A stretch of DNA of 64,000 nt from Gnetum montanum (taxonomy: Eukaryota > Streptophyta > Gnetopsida > Gnetales > Gnetaceae). Location of the stretch: assembly GCA_015680685.1 (NCBI GenBank), contig MNCI01003614.1, positions 37,036 to 101,035 on the forward strand, read 5' to 3'. The translations under genes were made by a program, and so were the position numbers. Under the pieces are notes generated by a model that saw only the letters and a list, made by a program, of their open reading frames with translations, did not search any database and had not been told where the DNA came from. This document shows, piece by piece, positions 44,447 through 56,555 of this stretch (the stretch's first letter is position 1; the number at the start of each line of letters is the position of its first letter).

Positions 44447-46669
44447 CTGTACTGTCTGAAATCGTCAGTGCCCAGCTGGAATGAGAAATGAACGCCAAGA
44501 GATCCATAGATAGACACAGAAGACTCTACCTTTGCCTGAGGATGAGCTGGAACTGACAAAGGTAGAGTACCTTGGGTGGTCCACACATGGATCAGACAAG
44601 GATTTCCCCAAATGTATGCTAATGTGCAATGCACTGGGTTATATGTAAACAGTGTAATAAATGTAAACTAGAACATAAACATGCAAGGATGTAAATAAGA
44701 AGTAAACAAGAACAAACGAAAACTGTAGCAAATCTTAGCAAAAAATGTAGCAATATTATTGCATGATGAAAATTACAATGCACCAATCTAAACGTAGTTG
44801 TGGATCTGGCACAAGGCGGACAAAGAGCCCTGGTAGATGTGGAGGGGTGATGGTATGTTGGTTTAGACTATAGGCACAGTGTGGAGGCTATATGCTCAGT
44901 GTGCAGGGTCCAGGTCCAGCGTATAGGATGAGTGTTCTAGATGTTCTCAGTGTGAATTGCCCAAGTTTTCTTTTTCGATTCTCTAATTTTTCCCCACCCC
45001 TATTTGGCCAAAAATTTGGGTTTTTGTACAAGTTTGGGCATTAAACTTGGATTTGAGATGGGATGATTGGATGTGGGATGCTGGAATTTTAGATTGGGTG
45101 ACATGTGGAGCATCGACCGAGTGCAACAGAATGAAATTTTACAAGTGTACAACGTGAACCATGCCAGCGTGTACACGTTGGGCATGCAGGGTGTGCAGGC
45201 CATCGTACAGGCATGAAAGTGCCACTTTTCAAGGCCAAAACTTGATTTTTGGGAGCCCAGGATGATGTCTGATAGTTTCCCTACCTCTGGGAGTTGATTT
45301 CCTATGAAAATCATGCTCTGAGTGCCTGTTTTTGTCTACCTTTGAAGTCATACACTGGGCATGCACGCTGCGCGTACAGGATGCATACTTAGTGAAAACG
45401 AAGTCTTTTGAGCTCAAGATTTGCTAGGTTTGATGTCAGATGTCACCATGGTCTTCTATGGATCCCAGGGGACCCTTTCCTATTTAGTTCGACTCCATTT
45501 GATGTTGTTTTTGAGGTTTCCAAGCTTGGTCATGACTTAGCTCAATTTCTGTCTACAAGTGTTAGCCAAAATTTTTGTGGTGTTTCATTGGCTCCTCTTT
45601 GTTGACGCTTAGAGGAATCAACCCAAGAGGCATCGACAAAGAAGTATAAAACACCACAAGCAATTTAGTGGCATTGTCCTTTGACACTTGGCCATATGTC
45701 CTCGCACTGTGTTCAGAAGTATTTGGGATTGGGGAATGAAGTTTTGAGATGATGTCTAGGGGGTTGGGAATTGATCAAGGAATTGTGCTAGTGTGGGAAA
45801 GGAGTGTTCATCTTTGTGCAAACAAGTCATGTTGTTTCTTGTTGATGGACAATGTTTGGTAGACTTGCAACCAAGGTATGAGGTGTGCGTCCTTTGGAGG
45901 AACAAGACTCTTGTATCAGGTTTAAGAGAACTTGCTGTCAAAACCAAAGCCACATGATGAGATGATGCGTTCTTTGGAGAAACATGACCCTTGTAGAGTT
46001 TCAAAGGGAACCCATTGTCCAACAACCAAAGCCACACAGTGAGATGAAACATGATGGTGTGAGACTCGAATGGTTCTTTCCAAGACCACTGTCTTCCCAC
46101 ATAGGGCTTGTATGGGAAGTGCCAAGGGCTTGCGTCACATTTTTCTCTTTGCCCTTTTTTTTAGCATTCTTTCAATTTTACACTCATACTCATGTGTCGT
46201 GTTGTGTTTTGCAACTGCTTGAGAGTGTCGCAGCGTGAACCCATATGCTCAAAGTTTTGGGTGCATTGGGTGTATTTGGGAATTGTGATTGGGTAGAAAG
46301 GGAAATGAGATTGTTGGGGAAATAGAGAATGTATTGGGAACTAGGAATGTACTTTTGAAAAGATTGATTAACCTGGTTGCGTGCATTAGAAACAATGTGA
46401 CACTTTGACACCGTGATGAAGTGAATCCATGTACGAGCACCACTGGGTGTTATCCTGCAAACACAACTCCAAGAAGACAAGAAAACCACAAGTGAATGAG
46501 TTAGTGAACACTTTAGACATGAATGTGATTGATGAAACACCCGATGAGATTTCAGGCACTGAATGTCAATGGTAGAAATGTTGTTAGGATCAACTAATAA
46601 TGAGTGAGGCAGTGGCTTTGATGAAGTTTGAATGCAGCTACAAATTGGGAGGCTAGAGATGAAGCTACT

Positions 46670-46925
46670 AGTTTATAGTCGTAGCGGACTATTGTGGGTT
46701 AGTTTTCTATCATAATCCATTGGATGGTGCTAGTTTAGTGTCGTAGTGGATGGTACATTACTAGTTTATAGTCTTGGTGGACTCAGGAGAGGCAAACCAG
46801 TTTATATTCTTAGCGGACTCCGGTGAGTGAAACTATGGTAGTTTAATGTCGTACCGGACAGGTGCTAGTTTATTATCATTGCAGATGAACTGTGGTATCA
46901 GTTTACTGTCATGATTCTAGGACGT
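46670..46925. repeat. AGTTTA hairpin-motif array
   Basis: About eight copies; arms include ATAGTC-GTAGCG-GACTAT (46675-46692), AGTC-TTGGTG-GACT and TGTC-GTACCG-GACA. Same place as 34700-35185 in the sister element. Confidence 0.85.
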
Positions 46926-47064
46926 AAGTGTGCAGATACATGCGTGTACGTCTGTATGATCCTGTAAACAAAAGCAACTAGAGAAAATAATGTTAAATAG
47001 TAACTATAGGAAACAAGAACTGAAATGCACTAGTAAATAGAAAACAATGCGAAACAGTGGTAGT

Positions 47065-48300
47065 TTAAGCCCTTTTCGGGCCACATGTAAATACGTAAGC
47101 TAGTACAATGCAAACTAAGGTGACGTATGCACAACGAACAAAGGTAAAGAGTGGGTGGGGATCAGACGTGTTTTTGGCCATGGGGGAGCCTTGAGCATGT
47201 GGTTGTTTCCTAGCCGAATGTGGTTTTGGAAGTGTTTTAGGCTTAGGCTCCACTGGGAGGCTTATGGTTTCTATCACTCGTTTGGGTGTTTTAGCTCTAG
47301 GTGTTGCGTTTGTTGCGTGGGTGTTCCGTCAAGAGATTCTTTTTTCAAGACTTGTCACATGTCTATGTTGTGGATGGCTTGAAAGGGAATGTTATCACCA
47401 TGTATGATGACTTGTCCACCCTCATATGGAAGGCGGATTTCTTGATGTAATAGTGAGGAAACGACTCGTTGTTGCACTAGCCAAGCTCTGCCAAGAATCA
47501 TGTTGAAATTGGGCATCTTTTCTATGACAGTGAACTCTACGCTAGTGGAGAATTTTTCTCTTGCCACAAAGGCTAGGTTAATCATGCGCTTGACTGTGAC
47601 ACATGATCCATTGAAGGATATCAAACATGTGGTTTCTGTTGGCATGATCTCGTCTACCATGCCTATTTTGTCGATGATGGAGTATAGAACTACGTTTGTT
47701 GCCACACCATCATCAATGTGCACTCTGGGAATGGTACATTACCCAACATGTATGCTAATCGACAATGGAGCTATTGTGAGCTCCCCTCGTTTGGGGTTAA
47801 CTTTAACTGCATCATCGCATAAGGCTAAGGTGTTTGAACCAAATCCTTGTGGTGTGTGATGCAAAATCATGGCACAGATAGATTCCATGTTAATAGGGAT
47901 GTCCTTTGTAACAGGAATGGATGCTAATGTTTGTGCTAAGGCTTTGCGATGAGCCGATGATGTCATGACTAAGTCGTACAAGCTCATGGTTGTGTTCTTT
48001 TGTTTGAGCATTTGTTTCACCTGGGCCAGTGTAGCTACAAAGTCTATGTTAGCTATCGTTGTGTTGGTTGCCTTTGTATGGGTCGGGGGCTTGGGCCTGG
48101 TTTGTTTGGGATTAGGGGCAGGGCCCCCAGCGTTTGGTTGCTATGTGCTTAGTGTGGCTTTTGTTTTAGATGTGGGTGTTGTTTGTTGTTCATTCATCCT
48201 CTTCTACTACCATTTTGTAGGCTTACCCATGTTGTTGGCAAGGTTGACTCTTGAGGGAGAAGAGGTTGAGACATTGCCTATGGTTGGGCTCTAGTTAGGT
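47065..48300 (-). pseudogene. Protease ORF fragment
   Basis: Fragments 48020-47739 and 47723-47355 match the 35-36 kb protease (MKQMLKQKNTTMSLYDLVMT, HIDDGVATNVVLYSIIDKIG with the catalytic Asp, FNMILGRAWLVQQ), separated by a TAA near 47740. The C-terminal piece 47277-47065 keeps the hydrophobic tail FVRCAYVTLVCIVLAYVF in a shifted frame. Confidence 0.75.
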
Positions 48301-48307
48301 GAGGGGC

Positions 48308-49484
48308 TGAAACACCACAAAATTTCGAGCTTAGTACTTCTCCAACAAGAAGTAGGTCCCTGGGACCCATAGATGACCACGGCTACATCTGGTGTCAACC
48401 ATGGCAACTTCAGAGATCAACAATACTTAATTTTCACTAAGTATGTAGTCTCAGCGTATACGCTCGAGTTCACATCCACAGCATATACACCCGACATTCT
48501 CAGCGTATACGCCCAGCATACACACCCAGTGTATATGCCCAACATAGATGTCCAGCGTACACGCCTCACATGTACGCTCAGCATGTACAACCGATGTATA
48601 CACATGGCATGCAATCCCCAAAGACGGAATGGATATAGCACTGCAGAGCAAGACTTGGTACAAGGTAGCAACCATCAATGTATACGCCCAGCATCCATCA
48701 GCGTATACACACAGCATATATGCCCAACATCCATCAGCGTATACACCCAGTGTATACGCCCAACATCCATAGCGTATACGTCCACTATATATGCTCAGTA
48801 CCCACAGTGTATACGCCCAACATATACGCTCAGCACCTACAGCGTATACGCCCAGCGTGTACGCGCAGCAAATGTAACATGTTGTACACTTGTGAATTTT
48901 ACGCTCTTGCACCTGGTCAATGTGCCACGTGTTCCCCAACTTGAGTATAACGTCAAAACATGTATACAAGCCCAATTTTTTCACTAGATCAAGATCAGTT
49001 GGAAAATTCTAGAGCAAACCAAAGAGCAGAGACGCTGAGAACCAGAGCAGGAAACCTTATACGCTGAACAACCCTGTACGTTGAGCATACAACCTCTACG
49101 CTATGCCTATAGTGTGAACTAGCCCACAGTCATCCTTGCATTCACTGGGGCTTTTCGTCTACCTTGTGTCCTAGCCACAACTACGTTAGATCGGTGGATT
49201 GTACTCTCATTTTGAAATGCCATTGTTACATTTTCTTCCTAAAATCATTTACAGTTTGCATTAATTTTTGTACGTATTCTATTTACGCTCGTTTATGTCT
49301 ACGCTCTGTTCGCATCAATTTTGCTGTTTACACTCTGATTTACGCCTGTTATGCCATTTACATATAACCCAGCGTATAGCACTTCGGTGTACATTCGGGA
49401 AAATCCTTGCCTGATCCGCGTGTGAACCATCCAAGGTAGTCTACCTCTATTCATTCCAGCTCGTCCTCAAGCAAAGGTAGGATC
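48308..49484 (+). mobile_element. Partial plus-strand LTR
   Basis: Starts TGAAACACCACAAAATTTCG; palindrome array at 48450-48860 (AGCGTATACGCCCA units); U5 similarity (GTGAACCATCCAAGGTA) runs to 49484, about 100 bp short of an LTR end, where the minus LTR begins. The preceding bases GGGGC (48303-48307) would be its target site. Confidence 0.7.
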
Positions 49485-51010
49485 TGTAACGATGGAAAAT
49501 GTTGGCAGTTGGAAAATACCAAACAAAATCTCATGTACACAGTTTTAACCACGGATCCGTGCGAGGGCTATGCTGGAAAAATGAATTCGTGGCACCCTGA
49601 ATGGTCTTGTCGATCAGACAGGGACTTACTAATTAGTAAACCGATGAAGATTATGAATATTTCATGGAACAATATGATTCGGCAAGTCGCGAAATGAGAG
49701 AAAAGCGATGTAGATGAATGGTAATGACGATGATAGCGTTAACACGACAACAGGAATCAGACACGAGAGAAACGCATGATTGCAAGATCTATAGTTTGAC
49801 CCGGGAAAATAAGTATTTTGTATATTCAAGTTACACTGGGGAGATCCTGATTATTTTGTATAAAGCAAATAAAAAGCAACAAGAAACAAGCAAACTGTTT
49901 GAGCAGAAGTGCAGAATAGAATCTGATCTACCTTGTAGGCCGGAGAAAGGATGCAAGGAAGGTCAAGTTCTGATGTCTATCGATCAACTGCTTTTGATCA
50001 ATAGAAACTCACAAACGACACCAGATGATCTCTGGATCTCTGATTTGCCCCTTTTGCCTTAGGTAGTCTTTGCTCGGAACTGCCGATAATCACCAATGGA
50101 TAAAGTTGTGTCTTCGCCAAAGGGGTAATCGCTCTTACTGCCAATGCTCAAGCTCCGTGTCTGTTGTCTCTATCTCTCTGTTATTGTCCTTTTTTGTTGT
50201 TGTTCTTTCTTCGCCAACTGGGATATTTATAGGTTTGACGATATGTGGAGAAGGCATAGCTGTGATGACACGTGTTTCAAACTTTTTGAAAGATCGCTGA
50301 CTTGACCATCCTTGTGTTGAAATCCGTATCTACGCACAATATGCGCATCTGCGTATTGTGCATATGAGTGACAAATGTGGGTCGGGCATGTCTCCATTGA
50401 TTGTGGGCTACATTACGCTCGTACGCATTGCGTCACGTACAAGAGCATAATAAAGCATGAATACAATAGATTCAAGCTGCTTTACGCTCGTTTACGCTGC
50501 CGTGCATAGTGAAGCGTAAGCAATGATTATTTTGACAATGACTTACGCTGACACACGCTACGTTACATGAAGGGCATAAGGCGAACAATATGTAAAAAGA
50601 AAAGCACCGATCTACTGTGTGTTGTTGATCTCTCTTTGACTTTTTCGATGCTCATTACACTGTCGTGTGTACTGAGCATAAACTCGGCCTTGGACAAAAG
50701 ACTTAGCCAAAATACACGAGAAGTCACGTATTACGCTGTTTAGGTCTTAGTCTTTGCCAAATCTACTAAAGTAAACTGCCTTCTAATGTCAGACTACGTT
50801 TCGCTGAGCATCATTACGCTACACTTCATGCTATAGCATAAATATGGAAACATAGTGAGATAAGAAATCTGCAAAGGGAAACCAAAGTCTTGATGTCGCA
50901 CGCCTCCTTGCATCGCCCTGTCTTATTCTTCTTTCTGGAATTCTGTCATGTACTTTTTCCTGGATCATGAATCTTTGCCTGAGGCCGACTCGCAATTCCC
51001 ACGGTGTTTA
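49485..51010 (-). mobile_element. 3' LTR, second LTR type
   Basis: Starts TGTAACGATGG, ends ACGGTGTTTA (CA decayed to TA). Minus TATA at 50221-50233 (GGATATTTATAGG). U3 has TTACGCT repeats (50400-50840). Related to the solo LTR 23660-25591. Confidence 0.65.
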
Positions 51011-51030
51011 AATGGTCCCTCTTTGTTGAT
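51011..51030 (-). promoter_or_regulatory. Polypurine tract
   Basis: Minus-strand CCATCAACAAAGAGGGACCA next to the LTR end, the same as in the other elements. Confidence 0.65.
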
Positions 51031-52159
51031 GGTTAGATGGCCTGCCCGAAAGACATCGACAAAGAATGCGAAACACCGAAGAGGCAAAAGCACTAACAGC
51101 GTTCATCAATGGCTATTCAAGTGTTGCCCTGTCAACATAGAAGAGCAAAGATGGAGGTAGTAGGAGATAGAATGGTACAGGAGGAAACAGGTTCGGGGAA
51201 GACTCACATGAAGCAGGATGGCGGAAGTATGGAATACACTCATTGAACATGCAAAAACGTATGCATACTTGTATTAACAGGAATGCTTTCAGACGAGCAT
51301 AGCGCATCAGTCTGAGATTTCTCTGTTACAGACTGTAGCAGGAATGCTTGCAAAAGGAGCACAGCACATCACTTCTGCGATGTCTCTGCTATGACACTTA
51401 ATTGCGTTGCATCAGTTTATGAACTTGATTACAATGCGAGTGTGGAAAACGGGTGCTTGCGTATGTGGCTTTTGCATACAGGTGGCAAATGGTAGGGATG
51501 AAGCGAAGTAGGAGCTAAGGGTAGGATTATAAAGAGAAGAGGAATGCACTTCTAAGTGGACAGGCTAACCCGAGTAGTCATTTCAAAATGCTATTCGTAC
51601 TTCACCACTCAGATGAATGCACCTTTGGACGACATCTTTGAAGTAAGTAACCTGCAGCCAAAGAAGAAGACATAGGATATCATTGCTCAACCGAACAACA
51701 GGCGAGGTTGTTGAAACGAGTGCCGACAGAGGCGAGATGAAGTGATCGGGCTATGAATGAGGAACTGTAGCACGAGGCTAGAGTCTTCAACCTTGATGCT
51801 TGGCCTAGCATATCGCCACCAAAGATCATCAGACTCAGCACACCGGATTGGTTATCTAAAGAACCAACCAGATGAAAATATGAAGCCAGGGCCTGATAGC
51901 GATGATGAGCGGAGATCCCCAAAGTTGCAATTAATGTGAATGCCTTTGGGGCTTCGGGCGGCCGAACTAACATCTCAGAGGTACCACCGCTGCACTGGGC
52001 ACGGTGACGGTATCTCCAAGGGATCAGTAGTATGCCTCTCGGCACATCCGAGGAATCAGTAGGATGCCGGTGGGGTTGCGATGCTGGGATTGTCCCAGTA
52101 TCCCACCCCACTTGACGTGAAGCTACATAGAGATGATTATGCTCACTTGATTTACATGG
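51031..52159 (-). other. 3' spacer of the pol element
   Basis: No supported gene. A duplicated GGGATCAGTAG / GGAATCAGTAGGATGCC motif lies near 52020-52060. Confidence 0.5.
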
Positions 52160-52640
52160 TGGCAGCTTGTAAATCCCATTCTTAAGTCCTAGTAGACTGT
52201 CGTTGCTAGTTTTAAGTCTCAGCAGACCATGGTCCCAGTTTAGAGTCTGGCCGGACCGAGAAATGCTAGTTTTACGTCGTAGCGGATGGTGGCGGGGTTG
52301 ATTTAAGGTCTCAGCAGACCATGCTGTGGATGTCAGTTTCACGTCATGACCCAAGGACAAATCTATGTTGATTTTACGTCTCAGAAGAAGGTTGCTTACC
52401 TTTGCCAGTTTTATGTCATGACGGACAGCCGGTGCCAGTTTAGCGTCGTGGCGGACATGTGCAAAAGATGCCAGTTTTTCGTCTTGGCAGACCTATACAA
52501 CACTGCCAGTTTTACATCGTAGTGGATGGTTAAAAATTGCCAGTTTAGCGTCGTGGCGGATGGTCAGTACCAGTTTAGCGTCGTGGCGGAAGCGTGCAAG
52601 GAATGCCAGTTTAACGTCGTAGCGGACGATTATTGTCATA
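52160..52640. repeat. AGTTTA hairpin-motif array after pol
   Basis: About thirteen copies such as CAGTTTAGCGTCGTGGCGGA. Arms: GTC-GTGGCG-GAC, GGTC-TCAGCA-GACC, ATC-GTAGTG-GAT, GTC-TTGGCA-GAC. In the minus frame they encode TLNW- and DVKL-type peptides in places. Confidence 0.9.
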
Positions 52641-52665
52641 CCTGATATTCACACTGGAGGTGCCA

Positions 52666-55600
52666 CTATATGTAATACCGCTTCAGATATACGTGATTGA
52701 CAGGGTTTGGTAACTCTTTGCCATTGATATTTGCTAACTTGAATGCTCTGTTGCTATACGCATCAGTCACCAAGAAAGGACCCTCCCAGTTTACAGAGAA
52801 TTTCCCTACTGGTTCGTGAACGACCTTGAGAACTAAATCCCCTTTCTTGATCGGACGTTGCTAAAGATTGTGCCGATGTTTTTGCCTCTGCTTATCTTGA
52901 TACTTTTCAATTGTATCAAGCGTCTGTATTCGCTTCTCCTCTACTGAATCCAAATCCATGATCTAAGACTCGGTGTGTTGAGCCTCATTTATAATCGTGG
53001 AGAGGACCATTTTCAGAGAAGGGATTTGCAAATCGAGGGGCAGCACCGCCTCGGATCCATAGACTAGGCTATAGGGCATACTGTCTGTAGCTGTCCTACA
53101 GGTAGTGCGATATGCCCATAGCACATAGAGGATCTTTTCGTGCCACCGTCTCTTATTCATGTCTAGCATTTTCTTGAGCAGATTGATGATGACTTTGTTT
53201 GTTGCTTCAGCTTGACCATTCTCTTGCGGGTAATAGGATGAGGAGAAAGATTGTTTAATGCCAAGGCTATCACAGAAGGATTTGGTCTCTGTACTACTAA
53301 ACTATGGCCCATTGTCAGTCACGATAGTCATCGGGAGACCAAATCTAGTTACGATGTTGTCTAAGATAAAATGACAAATCTTTTGGGATATGATTTTCCT
53401 TAAAGGAATAGCTTCTACCCACTTCATGAAGTACTCAGTGGCAGTGATTATGAAGCTATGACCTGTGGAAGATTTCGGCGTGATGGGACCTATAATGTCT
53501 AGTCCCCATCGTTGAAATGGCCATGTTATCTGAGTTGTATGTAACTCTGTAGGTGACACGTGTATAAGATTTGCATGGCGCTGACACGTGTCACAAGTTT
53601 TAACCTTTGTCAGGCAATCCTTTTTCATGCATGGCCAGTAGTACCCTAGGCGATGGATTTTTAAAGCCATAGCCTGGGGTGCTATGTATCCTCCGCATAA
53701 TCCCTCATGAACCGTGCCAACGATACACTGCTCTTGGTCCTTGTTAACGCAAGTAAGCAGCACACCATCAAAAGAGCCTCTATAGAGAGTACTATCTCCT
53801 ATGATTACGTACTACCTAGCTCACTTACGGATTGCGTCTTTCTATGGACATGTCAATTCGTGTGGTAGCTTGCCTTGTAAGAGGTAAGTTTTAATGTTGT
53901 CATACCATTCTGGCATGCTTTCTTCAAGAAGGGAAGATATTTGCGTCGTCTGAATGATAAGACTTGTACAATCTGTTATTAAAGCAGAACAAGTATCGAG
54001 CAGATGTGAGGGCACGTTTAAGGCTAGCGTAGCCAGTGCATCAACCAGTGTATTATCAGTTCGTGGCACGTGTTGGGCATCGATGGTCGCGAATTTGTTT
54101 AGAAGATCTTTAGCCATATCGCAGTAGGGTTGTAGATGTGCAGCCTTGCAGGCGTAGACTCCTGTGATCTGATTGATGACGAGTATCAAATCACCCCTAA
54201 TCGCCAAGTGTCAAACATCAAGTTCGCTGGCAGCTGGTAATCCTCTGAGGAGCCCCTCGTACTCTGCCACATTGTTCATACAGGGGAAGGTCAAGCGATA
54301 AGCGTGAAGACACACATCCTCAGGTGATAGCGTAATAATGGTGGTGGCACTGCCACCTTTAGCAGTTGAATCTCCATCGAAATACAACGTCGCCTTGAGG
54401 CCTGTTAAGACAGGGCTTAAACTATGTACATGTTCGTCTGGAAACTCAAGCTCTATGGTTGCCTGACTGTCAATAGGTGATGTTACTAACTGGTCAGCTA
54501 TTTCCTGGCCTTTTATAGAAGATTGGCCAAGATAATGCAGATCAAATTTTGCTGTGATAGCCTTCTAGCAAGCTATTCTACTACTCTCATATAAATTGTG
54601 CATAATGGTCCTAAGGATGTTATTTTTACAGATGATGTAAACTTGGCTACGGAAAAGGGAATGTCTACACTTTTTGAGTGTAAATACTAATGCTAGGCAG
54701 TTACGCTCTACTTCTTTGTACCTCGTTTTGTACGCATATAGAGCATGACTCAAGTAGTAGATGGGCATTTCCGACCCATCATCCCTCCTTTGACAAAGTA
54801 ATGCTACTAACGCTACATCCGAAGTTGCGAGGTAAATGTAAAATGGTAGATATTTTTGTGGTGGGAAAACTATCAGTAAGTGTTGAAGTTCTTGTTTTAG
54901 GCTGTCAAACGCATGCTGGCAATCTTCCATCCATTTGAAATTAACCCCCTTTTTAAGCACATGTTGCATGGGGTGTAATTTGTCGGTTAACCTCGAGATG
55001 AACCAGCGTATAAACTGTAATCTTCCTTGGAACCCGCGTAATTGCTTGAGGTCTATGGGAGGTGTTAACTTAACAATGGCTTTGACCTTATTAGGGTCAA
55101 CTCGTATGCCAGTTTCCGACACCACAAACCCCAACATGCATCCAGTTTTCACTCCGAATATGCATTTCTTTGGGTTAAGCCGGAGCTTGTATTTGGAGCA
55201 TCTTTTGAGGACTAACTCCAGGTCTTCTGAATGATCCTCTAAATTTAAAGACTTGACAGCTATATCGTCAACATAGTCATTCAGTCTTCCTAAGAGGTAG
55301 TTGCTAAAGATATATGTCATGGCTCGTTGATATGTTGCTCTGGCATTTTTTAGACCAAAAGGCATCATGGTGTACCAAAAGGTGCCCTAGGGCATCATGA
55401 ACGTTGTGGTTAATTGATGTTCTAGGTTGATACGAATTTGGTTATAGCCCAAATAGCCATCCATGAAGGATAGAAGCGCATGCCCAGCTGTCGTATTGAC
55501 TAGTTGGTCGATACTCGGTAGTGGGAAGTTATCTTTGATCGTGGCCTTATTCAAATCTCGGAAGTCTATGCAGATGCGTATGCTTCCAGTCTTCTTTGGG

Positions 55601-56145
55601 ACGACTACAATGTTAGATACCCAATCCGAGTAGTCGACTACGTGGATGAAACCAGCCTGATACAGCTTAGTGATCTCATCACGCACGGCTAGCGCGATCT
55701 CTGGTTTGATTTTTCGTACCTTTGCCCTGACTACTTTAATCTGCGGGTCTAAGATTATGTTATGCTGGATTAACTTGGGATCTAGTCCTGGCATATCTTC
55801 ATATGACCATGCAAATACTATGATGTTGTCTTGCAGGACCTGTTTTATAGAATCATTCGTTTTCTGGTCTAGTAAAGAACTGAATTTAAGCGTTTTGGCC
55901 TCACCCTTATGTGTAACTATAGAAACCTCATTGAGGGGGTCTTCGGTTATGTCCCCAACCTCCAGGTCTAGCATGTGCGTCGACTGTTCTAGCCATTTTG
56001 GGGACATTTTCGACACGGCTATGGTTACGTCGTTCAAAGGGGGGTTAATTTCTACTAGCGTTGGATTGAATTGCCTAACTACCCTCCCGTATGGGCCTGT
56101 CAAAGTTAGAGGTGCTGAAAACGTTGCGTCCATTTGCGAATCGCC
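52666..56145 (-). pseudogene. Tat-lineage pol: RT, RNase H, archaeal-type RNase H, integrase
   Basis: One minus frame from a splice acceptor at 56146 to TAG at 52666-52668. RT: VVPKKTGSIRICIDFRDLNK near 55590, FGLKNARATYQRAM near 55350, DYVDDIAVKS near 55280 (catalytic YVDD). First RNase H: LPFYIYLATSDVALVALL, without the usual catalytic Asp. Second RNase H, 54400-54010: LYFDGDSTAKGG, NNVAEYEGLL, IRGDLILVINQI, RTDNTLVDALA, giving a D-E-D-D set. Integrase: HEGLCGGY..CDTCQ (second zinc His is Tyr), GLDIIGPITP, VTDNGP, NGQAEATNKV (D,D,E). Stops: TAG after residue blocks at 55389, 54563, 53300, 52960 and 52863, TGA near 54210. Dual RNase H is characteristic of Tat elements. Confidence 0.85.
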
Positions 56146-56180
56146 CTGCAAAATCACCAAATGCGTAACTGATTAGGATA
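56146..56180 (-). promoter_or_regulatory. 3' splice site before RT
   Basis: Minus strand: CCTAATCAG (branch-like), then GCATTTGGTGATTTTGCAG ending at 56146, before GGCGATTCGC. The pol similarity begins at this point. The old copy has CAAACAG at 10634 at the same place. Fits an Ogre-type PRO-RT intron. Confidence 0.55.
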
Positions 56181-56555
56181 AAGCATGACGTGATGTTGTC
56201 GAACATGGAAAGCTAACAGAATTTTGAATATTGTAAACAGGCTGTAATTAATGCTACCCGATTACGAGACGATAAGATGTGGTAGTTTAACGTCATTTCA
56301 GATAGTGGCGCATGCGATATCTGTCGTATTAATACTTTGATTTTTGGGTTCCATTTTAGGAAAGTCCCGCTGAAATCGGATATCAAGTCAGTGATTCTCA
56401 CATATAAGTAAGTGGTTTTCGATGAGAACGGGCTGCTGGCTATCATGAATTCGAATTCTTAGCTGTTATTGAGCGAGAGGAGGAGCAGAAGATTGGAACG
56501 TGTAGTTTGTAAAGATTCAAAGAAGTGAAGCTGTGAAAGTTCTGAGGCTACTACA

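Larger units (their letters stand above)
44447..48307 (-). mobile_element. Truncated gag-protease element, 3' part
   Basis: Left (3') LTR 44447-45587 (TGTACTGTCTG...GTGGTGTTTCA), PPT (AAAGAGGAGCCAA on minus, 45588-45600), spacer, hairpin array 46670-46925 and 47060, protease, then an abrupt end at 48307 where a plus LTR begins. The gag half is absent. Sister of 31802-41272. Confidence 0.8.

Noticed and set aside
48430-48870. Regularly spaced palindromes looking like a CRISPR array
   Set aside because: Spacing and repeats are irregular, spacers are not unique, and the context is a plant LTR.
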